The notes: generated by a model not told the origin, from the sequence alone. 64,000 nt of DNA from Glycomyces terrestris (GCF_003933745.1 NZ_RSEB01000002.1:62001-126000); one strand, 5' to 3'. Positions 53,987 through 63,827 are shown, counted from the stretch's first letter. Numbers and translations: made by a program.

Positions 53987-56900
53987 ATGTCCGAAGGCAA
54001 GCCGCAGCCGAAACTCGAGAGCCTGCTCAAAGCCGCCGCGGCCGCACCGAAGCTGGCGCGCGTCGCCGAACTGGCCGCCCGGTCCGACCGCCCGGTCGAC
54101 GTCGTCGCCGTCCCCGGCGCCCGCCCCCTGGCCCTCGCCCAGGCCGCGCTCCACGCCGCCGGGCCCGTGCTCGCGATCACCGCGACCTCCCGCGAGGCCG
54201 AGGAGCTCGCCGAGTCCCTCGCGTCCTTCGTCCCCGAGGACGACATCGCGTACTACCCCGCCTGGGAGACCCTCCCGCACGAGCGGCTCTCGCCCCGCTC
54301 CGACACCGTCGGCGCCCGCCTCGACCTCCTCCACCGCATCCACGCCGGCGACGTGCCGCGCGTCATCGTCACCCCCGTCCGCGGCGCCCTCCAACCCCAG
54401 CTCAAGGGCCTCGGCGCCCTCGAACCGGTGCACCTGCGCCGCGGCGACGAGACCGACTTGACCGACCTCGCCGCCCGCCTCGTCGACCTCGCGTACGAGC
54501 GCGTCGACCTCGTCGAGAAGCGCGGCGAGTTCGCCGTCCGCGGCGGCATCCTCGACGTCTTCCCGCCCACCGCCCAGCACCCGCTGCGCCTGGAGTTCTT
54601 CGGCGACGAGGTCGACTCCATCCGCGAGTTCTCCGTCGCCGACCAGCGCTCCCTCGACGCCGCCGACGAGCTGCGCGCCGTCGCCTGCCGCGAACTGCTC
54701 CTCACCGACGACGTGCGCGAGCAGGCCGCCGCCCTCGGCGAGGACTTCCCCGGCCTCGCCGAGATGTGCGCCAAACTCGCCCAGGGCATCCCGGTCGAGG
54801 GCATGGAGTCGCTCCTGCCCGCGCTCGCCGGCCCCGATCGCCTGGAGCTGTTCCAGGAGGTCCTGCCGCGCGACGCGCTCATCGTCGCGATCGAGCCCGA
54901 GCGCATCCGCACCCGCGCCCTCGACCTCGTCGCGACCTCGAACGAGTTCCTCGAAGCGTCCTGGGCCGCCGCCGCGGCCGGCGCCGCCGCGCCCGTCGAC
55001 CTCGGCTCCGGCACCTTCCACGACCTCGCCGACGCCCGCACGACCGCGCTCGCCAAGGGCCAGCGCTGGTGGACGATCTCGCCGTTCGCCGCCGCGCCCG
55101 AGGAGACCGACGAGCTCGCGGCCGAACTCGCCGCGATCACCGGCGAGCCCGTCTCGTACGGCGGCGGCGTGCACGACGACGCGCTCACCGTCGACCTCGG
55201 CCTCACCGAATCGCCCCGCTACCACGGGAACACGGCCCAGCTCGTCGAGGACCTGCGGGCCTGGACGCGCGAGGGCCGGGCCGTCGCGGTCGTCTACCCG
55301 GCCCTCGGCGGCGCCGAGCGCGCCGCCGAGCAGCTGCGCGCCGAGGGGATCGGCGCGCACCTCGAGCCCGCTCCCGCCGCGTTCCGGCCCGGCGAGGTCG
55401 TGGCGTGCGTCGGCTCGCTCGCGCTCGGGTTCATCGACGAGCGGGTCGTCGCGGTCACCGCCGCCGACATCGCCGGCGGCAAGGCCCTCGCGAGCCAGCG
55501 CCCCCGCAAGGGCAAGGCCACCAAGCGGCGCGGCGCGGTCAACCCGCTGGAGCTCTCCCCGGGGGACTACGTTGTGCACGACGCGCACGGCGTCGGCAAG
55601 TACGTGGAGCTGGTGCGCCGCGCGATCGGCGGCGCCGACCGCGAGTACCTCGTCATCGAGTACGCCGCGTCCAAGCGCGGCCAGCCCGGCGACCGCCTGT
55701 TCGTGCCGACCGACTCGCTCGACCAGCTGACGCGGTACGTCGGCGGCGAGCAGCCGACCGTCCACAAGCTCGGCGGCACCGACTGGCAGAAGACGAAGCG
55801 GCGCGCCCGCAAGGCCGTGCGCGAGATCGCGGCCGAGCTGATCCAGCTGTACGCGGCCCGCCAGGCGGCCGAGGGGCACGCGTTCAGCCCGGACACGCCG
55901 TGGCAGCGCGAGCTGGAGGACGCGTTCCCGTACGTGGAGACCCCCGACCAGATGTCGGCGATCATCGACACGAAGGCGGACATGGAGGCCCGGGTCCCCA
56001 TGGACCGCCTCGTCATGGGCGACGTCGGCTACGGCAAGACCGAGGTCGCCGTGCGGGCCGCGTTCAAGGCCGTGCAGGACGGCAAGCAGGTCGCGGTCCT
56101 GGTCCCGACCACGCTCCTGGCGAGCCAGCACTACGGCACGTTCGTGGAGCGCATGGGCCAGTTCCCGGTCAAGATCAGGCAGCTGTCGCGGTTCCAGACC
56201 GCGCGCGAGGCCGCCGAGATCCAGCGCGGCATCGCCGCGGGGGAGATCGACATCCTCGTCGGCACGCACCGGCTCCTCCAGGCCGAGACCCGCTTCAAGG
56301 ACCTCGGGCTCATCATCGTCGACGAGGAGCAGCGGTTCGGCGTGGAGCACAAGGAGAAGCTCAAGGCGCTGCGCACCGCGGTCGACGTGCTCACGATGTC
56401 GGCGACGCCGATCCCGCGGACCCTCGAGATGGCGGTGACCGGCATCCGCGAGATGTCGCAGATCCAGACCCCGCCCGAGGAGCGGCACCCGGTGCTCACG
56501 TACGTGGGCGCGTGGGAGGCCAAGCAGGTCGCCGCGGCGATCCGCCGCGAGCTGCTGCGCGACGGCCAGGCGTTCTACCTCCACAACCGGGTCGAGTCGA
56601 TCGACCGGGCCGCGACGCGGCTGCGCGAGCTCATCCCCGAGGCCCGCATCGCGGTCGCCCACGGGAAGATGACCGAGACGCAGCTCGAGCAGATCATGCA
56701 GGGCTTCTGGGAGGGCGAGTACGACGTGCTCGTCTCGACCACGATCATCGAGTCCGGCATCGACATCCCGAACGCGAACACGCTCATCGTCGAGCGCGCC
56801 GACCTGCTGGGCCTGTCGCAGCTGCACCAGATCCGCGGCCGCGTCGGGCGCTCGCGCGAGCGCGCGTACGCGTACTTCCTGTACCCGCCGGAGCAGCCGC

Positions 56901-57592
56901 TGTCGGAGACCGCGCACGAGCGGCTCGCGACGATCGCGCAGCACTCCGAGCTCGGCGCGGGCATGTACGTCGCCATGAAGGACCTGGAGATCCGCGGCGC
57001 CGGGAACCTGCTGGGCGCCGAGCAGTCCGGGCACATCGCGGACGTCGGCTTCGACCTGTACCTGCGGATGGTCGGCGAGGCCGTGACGGCGTTCAAGGGC
57101 GGCGGCGAGGAGCCCCCGGCGCCGGTGAAGGTCGAGCTGCCGCTGGACGCGAACATCCCGTTCGACTACATCGAGGTCGAGCGCCTGCGCCTGGAGATGT
57201 ACCGCAAGATCTCCGAGGTCCACGACGAGTCCGAGCTCGACGAGGTCCGCGAGGAGATGGAGGACCGCTACGGCCCCGCGCCCGAGCAGGTCCTCACCCT
57301 GTTCCACCTGGCGCGCTTCCGGCTCCTCGCCCGCGCGCACGGCCTCACCGACATCGCCTTGCAGGGCAAGAACCTCCGGTTCTCCACTGTGGAGCTGCCG
57401 GACTCGAAGCAGCTGCGCCTGGGCCGCCACTACCCGGACGCGCACTACAAGGCCCCCGCGGGCCTCATCAGCGTCCCGCGCCCCACGACCTCCCGCGTCG
57501 GCGGCAAGCCCCTCGAGGGCCTGGCGCTGCTCCAGTGGTGCGCGGACCTCATCACCGACATCGTCCCGGAGTCCGCGCCGGCGAAGGCGTAG
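53987..57592 (+). CDS. mfd: Transcription-repair coupling factor
   Basis: A 1201-residue DNA translocase that removes RNA polymerase stalled at lesions and recruits UvrA. The N-terminal UvrB-like part (about 1-350) has YYPAWETLPHERLSP and FAVRGGILDVFPP. The RNA polymerase interaction domain (about 510-620) has LSPGDYVVHDAHGVGKYVEL. The RecG-like motor has Walker A GDVGYGKTE (about 678), DEEQRFG (about 778) and TATR-like STTIIESGIDIPNANT. The C-terminal D7 region follows (VKVELPLDANIPFDYI). All motifs are intact. The ribosome binding site AGGGAG lies 7 bases before the ATG. Confidence 0.97.
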   Translation: MSEGKPQPKLESLLKAAAAAPKLARVAELAARSDRPVDVVAVPGARPLALAQAALHAAGPVLAITATSREAEELAESLASFVPEDDIAYYPAWETLPHERLSPRSDTVGARLDLLHRIHAGDVPRVIVTPVRGALQPQLKGLGALEPVHLRRGDETDLTDLAARLVDLAYERVDLVEKRGEFAVRGGILDVFPPTAQHPLRLEFFGDEVDSIREFSVADQRSLDAADELRAVACRELLLTDDVREQAAALGEDFPGLAEMCAKLAQGIPVEGMESLLPALAGPDRLELFQEVLPRDALIVAIEPERIRTRALDLVATSNEFLEASWAAAAAGAAAPVDLGSGTFHDLADARTTALAKGQRWWTISPFAAAPEETDELAAELAAITGEPVSYGGGVHDDALTVDLGLTESPRYHGNTAQLVEDLRAWTREGRAVAVVYPALGGAERAAEQLRAEGIGAHLEPAPAAFRPGEVVACVGSLALGFIDERVVAVTAADIAGGKALASQRPRKGKATKRRGAVNPLELSPGDYVVHDAHGVGKYVELVRRAIGGADREYLVIEYAASKRGQPGDRLFVPTDSLDQLTRYVGGEQPTVHKLGGTDWQKTKRRARKAVREIAAELIQLYAARQAAEGHAFSPDTPWQRELEDAFPYVETPDQMSAIIDTKADMEARVPMDRLVMGDVGYGKTEVAVRAAFKAVQDGKQVAVLVPTTLLASQHYGTFVERMGQFPVKIRQLSRFQTAREAAEIQRGIAAGEIDILVGTHRLLQAETRFKDLGLIIVDEEQRFGVEHKEKLKALRTAVDVLTMSATPIPRTLEMAVTGIREMSQIQTPPEERHPVLTYVGAWEAKQVAAAIRRELLRDGQAFYLHNRVESIDRAATRLRELIPEARIAVAHGKMTETQLEQIMQGFWEGEYDVLVSTTIIESGIDIPNANTLIVERADLLGLSQLHQIRGRVGRSRERAYAYFLYPPEQPLSETAHERLATIAQHSELGAGMYVAMKDLEIRGAGNLLGAEQSGHIADVGFDLYLRMVGEAVTAFKGGGEEPPAPVKVELPLDANIPFDYIEVERLRLEMYRKISEVHDESELDEVREEMEDRYGPAPEQVLTLFHLARFRLLARAHGLTDIALQGKNLRFSTVELPDSKQLRLGRHYPDAHYKAPAGLISVPRPTTSRVGGKPLEGLALLQWCADLITDIVPESAPAKA

Positions 57593-57613
57593 CGCCGGGT
57601 GCCCGGGACTCGC

Positions 57614-58333
57614 TCAGACCTGCTCGAAGTAGAACGATTTGATGAAGCAGTCGCGCGGCTGCCCGATCGCGAAGCGGACGCAGTCCACGAGCGAGCGGGC
57701 GCTCAGCGCGTCGCCGCCGCGCCGTTCGGCGTCCCATTCGGGCCCGAGCGGGTCGGGGTTGTCGAAGTCCGGCGGGTACAGCGAGATCACCCGGACCCCC
57801 TTGGGCCGCAGGCGCTTCGACAGGACCTCCGTGAACCCCGCCTGGGCCGACTTCGCCGCGTAGAACGCCTCGTGCGCCTCCGAGCGGTGGTTCCCGTACT
57901 CGCCGCAGCCCGACACCATCGTCACGATGTCCGGCCGCTCGCTGCGCAGCAGCATCGGCAGCAGCGCCTTCGTCACGAGCACCGTGCCGGCCGCCCCCGC
58001 CGCGATCGTCTCGGCCACCAGGGCGTCGTCCGCTTCGGTGAACCCGCCGTCCAGGTACGGCGCGCCGTTGTTGACGAGCACGTCCACCGCGTCCGCGGTC
58101 TCGGCGAGCGCTTCGGCGAACTCGCGCACCGATTCCGGTTCGGCGAGGTCGCACTCGAACGCGTGCGCCCTCCCCCCGACGCGCCGGACCGCCTGTGCCG
58201 TCTCCTCCGCGGCGTCGAACCGCCGCGCCGACACGAACACCTCCGCGCCGCCGCGCCCGAGCGAGACCGCCAGCGCCCTCCCGAACCCGCGCCCGGCCCC
58301 GGTGACCACCACCCGGTATCCCGTGAAATCCAC
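57614..58333 (-). CDS. SDR family protein with Phe in place of the catalytic Tyr
   Basis: A 239-residue SDR. Cofactor motif [15 protein letters not shown] (about 8-22), DLAEPESV (NADP-binding) and [11 protein letters not shown] (NNAG-like) are normal, with Ser at VSGCGEYG. At the active site, however, the expected YxxxK reads F-Y-A-A-K in [13 protein letters not shown]: Phe occupies the Tyr position and the Tyr is shifted by one. It may be inactive or use the neighbouring Tyr. The GTG at 58333 has GAGGGAGGG 5 bases upstream, so the longer upstream frame is excluded. It is convergent with mfd, with 21 bases between stops. Confidence 0.8.
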   Translation of the reverse strand: MDFTGYRVVVTGAGRGFGRALAVSLGRGGAEVFVSARRFDAAEETAQAVRRVGGRAHAFECDLAEPESVREFAEALAETADAVDVLVNNGAPYLDGGFTEADDALVAETIAAGAAGTVLVTKALLPMLLRSERPDIVTMVSGCGEYGNHRSEAHEAFYAAKSAQAGFTEVLSKRLRPKGVRVISLYPPDFDNPDPLGPEWDAERRGGDALSARSLVDCVRFAIGQPRDCFIKSFYFEQV

Positions 58334-58467
58334 GGCGCCCTCCCTCGGCCTCTCGCCTCTCAGTGTCCTCGCCTCCGCGAACGCGTCAAGTCCCCGGACC
58401 GGTCGTAGGTCCCTGCCTCCGATCCGGTCGGCCAAACGGGTGGACGAAGCCGCCGCGTTCTGATTGC

Positions 58468-59637
58468 ATGGGCCCGATGGGAGAGACCGCCGACTTCCGC
58501 ATCGACGTCCCGCAGGCCGCGCTCGACGACCTGCACGACCGCCTGCGCCTCACCCGCTGGCCGGCCGCGAGTCCCGAACCCGGCTGGGCGCGCGGCGTCC
58601 CCGTCCTCTACCTGCGGCGCCTCGCCGACCACTGGCTCCACCGCTACGACTGGCGCGCCCACGAAGCGGCCCTGAACGCGATCCCGCAGGGCCTCACCGA
58701 GATCGACGGCCAGCGGATCCACTTCCTGCACGCCCGCTCGCCCGAGCCCGACGCCCTGCCGCTGGTGATCACCCACGGCTGGCCCGGCTCGGTCGTCGAG
58801 TTCCTCAAGATCATCGGGCCGCTCACCGACCCGCGCGCCCACGGCGGCGACGCCGCCGACGCGTTCCACGTCGTCGCCCCCTCCCTCCCCGGGTTCGCGT
58901 TCTCGACGCCGCTCGCCGCGCCCGACTGGGACCACGCGCGCATCGCCGCCGCCTGGCTCGTCCTCATGGACCGGCTCGGCTACGAGCGCTTCGGCGCCCA
59001 CGGCGGCGACACCGGCTCGAAGGTCTCACCGGCCCTCGGCCGCCTCGCCCCCGACCGCGTCGCCGGCGTCCACATTAACGGCGGCCTCGAACTCCCGCCC
59101 GCCGACGACCCCGCGCTCGCCTCCCTCGCGCCCGACGAGCTCGCCCGCCTCGAATCCGTGCGCGAGCTCGTCCGCCACGGCACCGGCTACGCCGACCTCC
59201 AGTCCACCAAGCCGCAGACGATCGCCTACGCGCTCAACGACTCTCCCGTCGGCCAGCTGGCGTGGATCGCCGACAAGTTCCACGACTGGACCGACCCGGC
59301 CGCGCCCCTGCCCGAGGACGCCGTCGACGTCGACCAGCTCCTCACCAACGTCACCCTCTACTGGCTCACCGGGACCGGCGCGAGCTCGGCGCACCAGTAC
59401 CGGGCCGTGCGCGACGAGCCGGACCCCGGCCCCTCCGACGTTCCCACCGGCGTCGCGGTCTTCCCGACCGACCCGGCGATCCGCGGCCTCCTCGAACGCC
59501 GCCACCGGATCGTCCACTGGTCCGAGTTCGACCGCGGCGGGCACTTCGCGGCCATGGAGGCCCCCGACCTCCTCGTCCAGGACCTGCGCGACTTCTTCCG
59601 GCCCTTGCGCCGACCCGCCCCCGCGGGCGGACAATAG
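58468..59637 (+). CDS. Epoxide hydrolase with EHN domain
   Basis: A 389-residue alpha/beta hydrolase that opens epoxides to diols. The N-terminal EHN domain (about 1-100, [24 protein letters not shown]) wraps the core, as in microsomal-type enzymes. The oxyanion region is [12 protein letters not shown]. The nucleophile Asp is in [17 protein letters not shown] (about 175), and the His is in [30 protein letters not shown] supplies a Tyr of the cap. The ATG at 58477 is an alternative, with TTGCAT 7 bases before it. The next gene starts 4 bases after the stop. Confidence 0.88.
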   Translation: MGPMGETADFRIDVPQAALDDLHDRLRLTRWPAASPEPGWARGVPVLYLRRLADHWLHRYDWRAHEAALNAIPQGLTEIDGQRIHFLHARSPEPDALPLVITHGWPGSVVEFLKIIGPLTDPRAHGGDAADAFHVVAPSLPGFAFSTPLAAPDWDHARIAAAWLVLMDRLGYERFGAHGGDTGSKVSPALGRLAPDRVAGVHINGGLELPPADDPALASLAPDELARLESVRELVRHGTGYADLQSTKPQTIAYALNDSPVGQLAWIADKFHDWTDPAAPLPEDAVDVDQLLTNVTLYWLTGTGASSAHQYRAVRDEPDPGPSDVPTGVAVFPTDPAIRGLLERRHRIVHWSEFDRGGHFAAMEAPDLLVQDLRDFFRPLRRPAPAGGQ

Positions 59638-59641
59638 GGGC

Positions 59642-60064
59642 ATGGGCACACCGACCGAGCGGCGGCCGCTGACCGTGCGGCTGCTCATGGGCCTGCTCGT
59701 CCTCAGCTGGATCGACTTCATGGCGGTCCTCATCCCCGAGTACTTCGCGTGCGGCCCGCACGACCTCGGCTGCCGGCGCATGGGCTACACCAGCCCCGTG
59801 TTCCTCACCGTCCTCGTCGTCGGCGCCTCCCTGCTCCTGCTGTACGCCTTCGCGATCTGGCACCGCCGCGCCTGGGCCTGGTTCCTCGCGGTCGTCACCA
59901 CCGGCGTCCCGGCGATGGTCCTCCTCGCCGAGTTCGACGCCTGGCTCGCGGCCCCGCCGCTCGAGAAGCTCGCCGGCGTCCTCGACCTCACCTGCCTCGG
60001 ACTGCTCGTGTCGCCCCCGGTGTGGCGCTGGGCCCGCGTGCGGCCCGCCGAGGCCGGCGAATAA
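59642..60064 (+). CDS. Small four-helix membrane protein of unknown function
   Basis: A 140-residue protein with about four hydrophobic segments (MGLLVLSWIDFMAVLIP, VFLTVLVVGASLLLLYAFAIW, WFLAVVTTGVPAMVLLAEF, LDLTCLGLLVSPPVW) and two cysteines in the first loop (FACGPHDLGC). I do not recognise a family. It begins 4 bases after the epoxide hydrolase stop and may be co-transcribed, but GACAAT (59630-59635) 6 bases before the ATG also gives it a leaderless promoter of its own. Confidence 0.7.
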   Translation: MGTPTERRPLTVRLLMGLLVLSWIDFMAVLIPEYFACGPHDLGCRRMGYTSPVFLTVLVVGASLLLLYAFAIWHRRAWAWFLAVVTTGVPAMVLLAEFDAWLAAPPLEKLAGVLDLTCLGLLVSPPVWRWARVRPAEAGE

Positions 60065-60125
60065 GGGGACCCACCAGCGGCTTCGCGGACGTACCCTGGA
60101 GGGACCCAGCGTTTTTGGAGCGCCC

Positions 60126-60722
60126 GTGAACAGCCCCGTCTCTCCCGGCCCCGCACCGCTCTACGACAAGCCGCACTCCGTCGACCTCGCCCAGGTCATG
60201 ATGGTCTTCCAGTACTTCATGCTGGTCAGCGTCAGCCTCGGCCTCGGCCCGCGCCTCCTCGGCTGGGTCGAGGACCAGTCGCACGACATCCCCGGCGTCG
60301 ACGAGCTCGAAGCGGCCCTCCCCGTCGGCACCACCTTCCCGATCGCGGTCGTCCTGCCGCTCATCGCGGTCCTCACCGTCCCGTACGCCGTCATCGTCTA
60401 CCAGCTCGGCAACGGGCGCCGCTGGACCCGCGTCTTCGCGGTCCTCTTCGCGACCGCGAACACCGCGATCGGCATCGCCGGCGTCTCGCGCACCTACGGC
60501 GACGTCACCGCCCTCGTCATCTCGCCCATCTGGATCGCCATGGCGCTGTGCGTCATCGGCGGCCTCGCCTCCCGCACCGGGCGCCTGTGGTTCCGCCAGG
60601 GCGGCTGGACGCCCTGGTACCTGCGGTACGAGCTGGACCAGCTCGACCGCCGCCGCGCCCTCCGGCGCCCGCGCCCCCGCCGCCGCCCCCTCGCCGCCGC
60701 CGAGGAGGACAGCGGCGACTGA
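60126..60722 (+). CDS. Four-helix membrane protein of unknown function
   Basis: A 198-residue membrane protein. The N-terminal 20 residues are cytosolic and Pro-rich. Four helices follow (VMMVFQYFMLVSVSLGLG, FPIAVVLPLIAVLTVPYAVIVYQL, VFAVLFATANTAIGIAGV, LVISPIWIAMALCVIGGLA), then a very basic tail (RRRALRRPRPRRRP). I do not recognise the family. The layout resembles small actinobacterial membrane proteins with no assigned role. The GTG start has GGAG 6 bases upstream, and TACCCT (60092-60097) is a likely -10 box. Confidence 0.7.
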   Translation: MNSPVSPGPAPLYDKPHSVDLAQVMMVFQYFMLVSVSLGLGPRLLGWVEDQSHDIPGVDELEAALPVGTTFPIAVVLPLIAVLTVPYAVIVYQLGNGRRWTRVFAVLFATANTAIGIAGVSRTYGDVTALVISPIWIAMALCVIGGLASRTGRLWFRQGGWTPWYLRYELDQLDRRRALRRPRPRRRPLAAAEEDSGD

Positions 60723-60805
60723 GACGCACTGCACATCCGCCTCCTGTCATGGATTCGCGCGCCGCCCCGTTCAAGGGCCGACACCAGCAAGACGGGAGTG
60801 AGACC

Positions 60806-61987
60806 ATGCAGCACCGCATCGCCGTTCTCGGGGCCGGATACGCCGGAGCCTGGGCCGCCGGATTCCTCGCCCGCCACCTGCGTCCCGAGGACGTCTCGAT
60901 CACGCTCGTGAACGCCGAGCCCGACTTCGTCGAGCGCCTCCGCCTCCACCAGGTCGCCGCCGGCCAGGACCTCAAGCCGCGCCCGCTCGCCGACATGTTC
61001 GCCGGTACGGGCGTGCGCGTGCGCCTGGCCCGGGTCACCGGCGTCGACGCCGACCGCCGCACCGTCGCGCTCGACGACGGCGACGCGCTCGAATACGACA
61101 CCCTGCTGTACGCGCTCGGCAGCACCGCCGCCGACCACGGCGTCCCCGGCGTCGCCGAGCACGCCCACCACGTGGCCGCCCGGCCCGCCGCCCTGCGCCT
61201 GCGCCGCCGCCTCGACGACCTCGGCGGCAGCGGCCGCGTCCTCGTCGTCGGCGGCAACCTCACCGCCATCGAGGCCGCCACCGAGATCGCCGAATCCCGT
61301 CCCGGCCTTCAGGTCTCGCTCGCCACCACCGGCGAGCTCGGGGGCTGGTTCGCCGAGCGGCCGCGCCGCCACCTCCTGCGCGCCTTCGACCGCTTCGGCA
61401 TCGCCGTCCACGAGCGCACCGAGATCACCGAGGTCACCGCGGACGGCGCGGTCGCCGCCGACGGGCGGGCCTTCGCGGCCGACGCCGTCGTGTGGGCCGC
61501 CGGGTTCGCCGTCCACCCGATCGCGGCCGCCAGCGGCCTCGACGTCCAGGAGCACGGCCGCATCCTCGTCGACCGCCAGATGCGCTCGGTCTCCCACTCG
61601 GGCGTGTACGCGGCCGGCGACGCGGTCTTCACGATCGCCGAGAGCGGCGAGCCGCTCCCGATGTCGTGCGCCTCGGCCGGGTTCACCGCGATGCAGGCCA
61701 CGGCCGCGATCATCGGCGACCTCACCGGCGGCCCCGTCGGGCGCACCGCGCTCGCCTACTACGGCAACCACCTGAGCCTCGGCCGTCGGGACGCGATCTT
61801 CCAGCCCGTCAACGGCAGAGCCCAGGCCACCGGCTGGCACTTCCGCGGCCGCACCGCCGCGTTCCTCAAGGAGTCCGTGCTGCGCACCGCCGCCTACGGC
61901 ATGGCCCACCCGACGTTCGGGAAGCCCGTGCGCCGCCGCGCCCTCGCGGCCGTCCCGACCGCCCGCCGCGAGGCGGCCGTCGCCTAG
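60806..61987 (+). CDS. FAD-dependent pyridine nucleotide-disulfide type oxidoreductase
   Basis: A 393-residue flavoprotein of the NDH-2-like group. The FAD motif AVLGAGYAGAWAA (about 5-17) opens the fold, LYALGSTAADHGVPG follows, then the NAD(P) motif VLVVGGNLTAIEAATEI (about 150) and the second FAD motif GVYAAGDAVFTI (about 270). It likely transfers electrons from NAD(P)H to a quinone or other acceptor. The sigma factor gene begins 9 bases after the stop. Oxidoreductases of this sort are typical partners (COE genes) and presumed targets of ECF41 sigma factors. The ribosome binding site GGGAG lies 7 bases before the ATG. Confidence 0.88.
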   Translation: MQHRIAVLGAGYAGAWAAGFLARHLRPEDVSITLVNAEPDFVERLRLHQVAAGQDLKPRPLADMFAGTGVRVRLARVTGVDADRRTVALDDGDALEYDTLLYALGSTAADHGVPGVAEHAHHVAARPAALRLRRRLDDLGGSGRVLVVGGNLTAIEAATEIAESRPGLQVSLATTGELGGWFAERPRRHLLRAFDRFGIAVHERTEITEVTADGAVAADGRAFAADAVVWAAGFAVHPIAAASGLDVQEHGRILVDRQMRSVSHSGVYAAGDAVFTIAESGEPLPMSCASAGFTAMQATAAIIGDLTGGPVGRTALAYYGNHLSLGRRDAIFQPVNGRAQATGWHFRGRTAAFLKESVLRTAAYGMAHPTFGKPVRRRALAAVPTARREAAVA

Positions 61988-61996
61988 AGTCGCCGC

Positions 61997-62929
61997 ATGG
62001 ACGCCGCCGCTCTGGAGCGCTTCGAGGCCAGCCGCAACCGGCTGGCCTCGCTGGCGTACCGCCTGCTCGGCTCGGCCGCGGACGCCGAGGACGTCGTGCA
62101 GGACGCGTTCCTGCGCTGGGAGGCCGCCGACCGCGGCATCATCGAGGTCCCCGAAGCGTGGCTGACCACAGTGGTCACCAACCTGGCGCTCGACCGGCTC
62201 CGCTCCGCGAAGGCCCGCCGCGAGCGCGCCGTCGGCGACTGGCTCCCCGAGCCCCTCCTCGACGGCGACCCGATGCTCGGCCCGCAGGACACCGCCGTGC
62301 AGCGCGAGTCGGTCACCGTCGCCGTCCTGCTTCTCCTCGAACGGCTCACCCCCGTCGAGCGCGCCGTCTACGTCCTGCGCGAGGCGTTCTCCCACTCCCA
62401 CGGCGAGATCGCCCAGATCCTCGGCATCTCCGAGTCCGCGAGCCAGCAGTACGCCCGCCGCGCCCGCCTCCACGTCGCCGCCGAGCGCCGCACCGAGGTC
62501 GACCGCGCCGCGGCCCGCCGCATCGTCGAGGCCTTCGTCACCGCCGCTTCCTCCGGTGAGACCGACCGCCTCGTCGAGCTCCTCACCGCCGACGCCACCG
62601 GCGTCTCCGACGGCGCCGGCCTCATGAAGTCGCTCATGCGCTACACCGGCGCCGACCACCTCGCCCGCGTCCTGCGCGGCGGCTTCAAGCCCACCGACGC
62701 CAAGCGCCGCCTCGCCGGCGGCGCCCCCGCCCTCCACGCCGCCGTCGTCAACCACGGCCCCGCCATGGTCGCCACCGTCGACGGCCGCGCCGTCGGCGCC
62801 ATCATCCTCACCGTCCGCGACGGCAGGATCGCCCACGCCGTCTCGATAGCCGCCCCCGCCCGCCTCACCCGCCTCGCCGCCCAATGGAACACCACCCCCC
62901 ACGACGAACCCCCGATCGCCGAGTGGTGA
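61997..62929 (+). CDS. sigJ: ECF41 (SigJ) family RNA polymerase sigma factor
   Basis: A 310-residue ECF sigma factor with a fused C-terminal SnoaL-like domain. Region 2 is at about 10-75 (RLLGSAADAEDVVQDAFLRW), the linker has the ECF41 mark GDWLPEPLL (about 79-87) and region 4 follows (LTPVERAVYVLREAFSHSHGEIAQIL). The C-terminal domain (about 170-290) normally regulates the core and carries DGGGK; here it reads SDGAGLM, so the mark is altered. No anti-sigma gene is needed in this family. The start is leaderless: TAGAGT (61985-61990) ends 6 bases before the ATG, and this -10 box overlaps the stop codon of the oxidoreductase gene. Confidence 0.9.
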   Translation: MDAAALERFEASRNRLASLAYRLLGSAADAEDVVQDAFLRWEAADRGIIEVPEAWLTTVVTNLALDRLRSAKARRERAVGDWLPEPLLDGDPMLGPQDTAVQRESVTVAVLLLLERLTPVERAVYVLREAFSHSHGEIAQILGISESASQQYARRARLHVAAERRTEVDRAAARRIVEAFVTAASSGETDRLVELLTADATGVSDGAGLMKSLMRYTGADHLARVLRGGFKPTDAKRRLAGGAPALHAAVVNHGPAMVATVDGRAVGAIILTVRDGRIAHAVSIAAPARLTRLAAQWNTTPHDEPPIAEW

Positions 62930-62961
62930 CCGGGACCGGCCGCTTACGGCCGGCCCCGGTC
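62928..62961. terminator. Bidirectional terminator after sigJ
   Basis: A 15-bp stem with one mismatch (62928-62942 with 62947-62961) and a CTTA loop overlaps the sigJ stop and ends 5 bases before the stop of the convergent membrane gene. Confidence 0.75.
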
Positions 62962-62966
62962 GCGAT

Positions 62967-63827
62967 TCAGCGCACGTCGGCCTCGTCCTCCTCGACGTCG
63001 GCCAGCGTCCGCGCCCGCTCCGCCAGGTCCGGCCGGCCCAAGCGCTCGTAGGCCGTCGTCAAGGTGTTGAGCAGCAGCGTCCGCTCCTCCGACTTCGCCC
63101 CGGTCAGGAAGACGTCCAGATCGGTGCCGCTGGTGGGGGAGAACTCGTCGCCGACGGCGAGGACACCCGGCCCCAGGACGGCTCCCCTGTGGTTGAGCTG
63201 GGCGTCGAGCGTGTACATCAGCTCCGTGATCCGCGGCAGGTCCTCCACGCGGTCAGGATGCTGCGCGAACCACCAGAGCGCGGCGGTGCGCGGTTCACCC
63301 AGGAGCCCGCCGAGCCGCTCGGCGCCGCGCAGCCGTGCGTCGTGCAGCTGCGCCTCCATCTCGAGCGTGAACCTCGCCCGCTCCAGTTCCGCCGCCAAGG
63401 CGAGGTCCTTGGGATCGGCCTGCACGCCGGTGCACTCGGCCTGGAAGCCGACCACGCCCTCGCGGACCCACCGCCAGGCGTTGAGCCGGTCGTTCAGCGC
63501 GAGGTGCAGGTACCGGCTCACGGTGAGGGGGAACTGCGAGGTGACGCTCTGCGCGGCCTGGTGGAGTTCCCATTCGAGGACCCGCCTGACGTCCTCCCCG
63601 ATCCGGAGCTCTCCCTTCAGGAGGTACTTCACGGTGAAGCGGGCCCCGAACTTGAGCGAGGGAAGCGAACTGGGGAGGAACAGTTCGACCGTGTACTCGT
63701 GCACCGGCAGCGGTTGCGCGACCACCGGCGGCGGCAGCGGCTGCGGGACGGTGGAGTTCCACCCCTGGTACACCTTCCAGGCGACGAAGACGATGAGTGC
63801 CAGGATGATGAGGAACACGATGACCAT
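62967..63827 (-). CDS. Membrane-anchored protein of unknown function
   Basis: A 286-residue protein. One N-terminal helix (MVIVFLIILALIVFVAWKVY) anchors a cytosolic or external domain that starts after a Pro-rich linker (PQPLPPPVVAQPLP). The region EYTVELFLPSSLPSLKFGARFTVKYLL looks like a beta sheet, then a helical part, EAQLHDARLRGAERLGGLLGEPRTAALWWFAQHP. The fold vaguely recalls SPFH-like layouts (anchor, beta domain, helices), but I cannot assign it. The ATG at 63827 has AAAGGA 9 bases upstream and overlaps the stop of the preceding gene (TGATG), so the two are coupled. Confidence 0.7.
   Translation of the reverse strand: MVIVFLIILALIVFVAWKVYQGWNSTVPQPLPPPVVAQPLPVHEYTVELFLPSSLPSLKFGARFTVKYLLKGELRIGEDVRRVLEWELHQAAQSVTSQFPLTVSRYLHLALNDRLNAWRWVREGVVGFQAECTGVQADPKDLALAAELERARFTLEMEAQLHDARLRGAERLGGLLGEPRTAALWWFAQHPDRVEDLPRITELMYTLDAQLNHRGAVLGPGVLAVGDEFSPTSGTDLDVFLTGAKSEERTLLLNTLTTAYERLGRPDLAERARTLADVEEDEADVR

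Noticed and set aside
52298-57445. A 1715-residue minus-strand open frame opposite mfd
   Set aside because: It is antisense to mfd, which has every expected motif. Long antisense frames arise here because stop codons are rare at this GC content.
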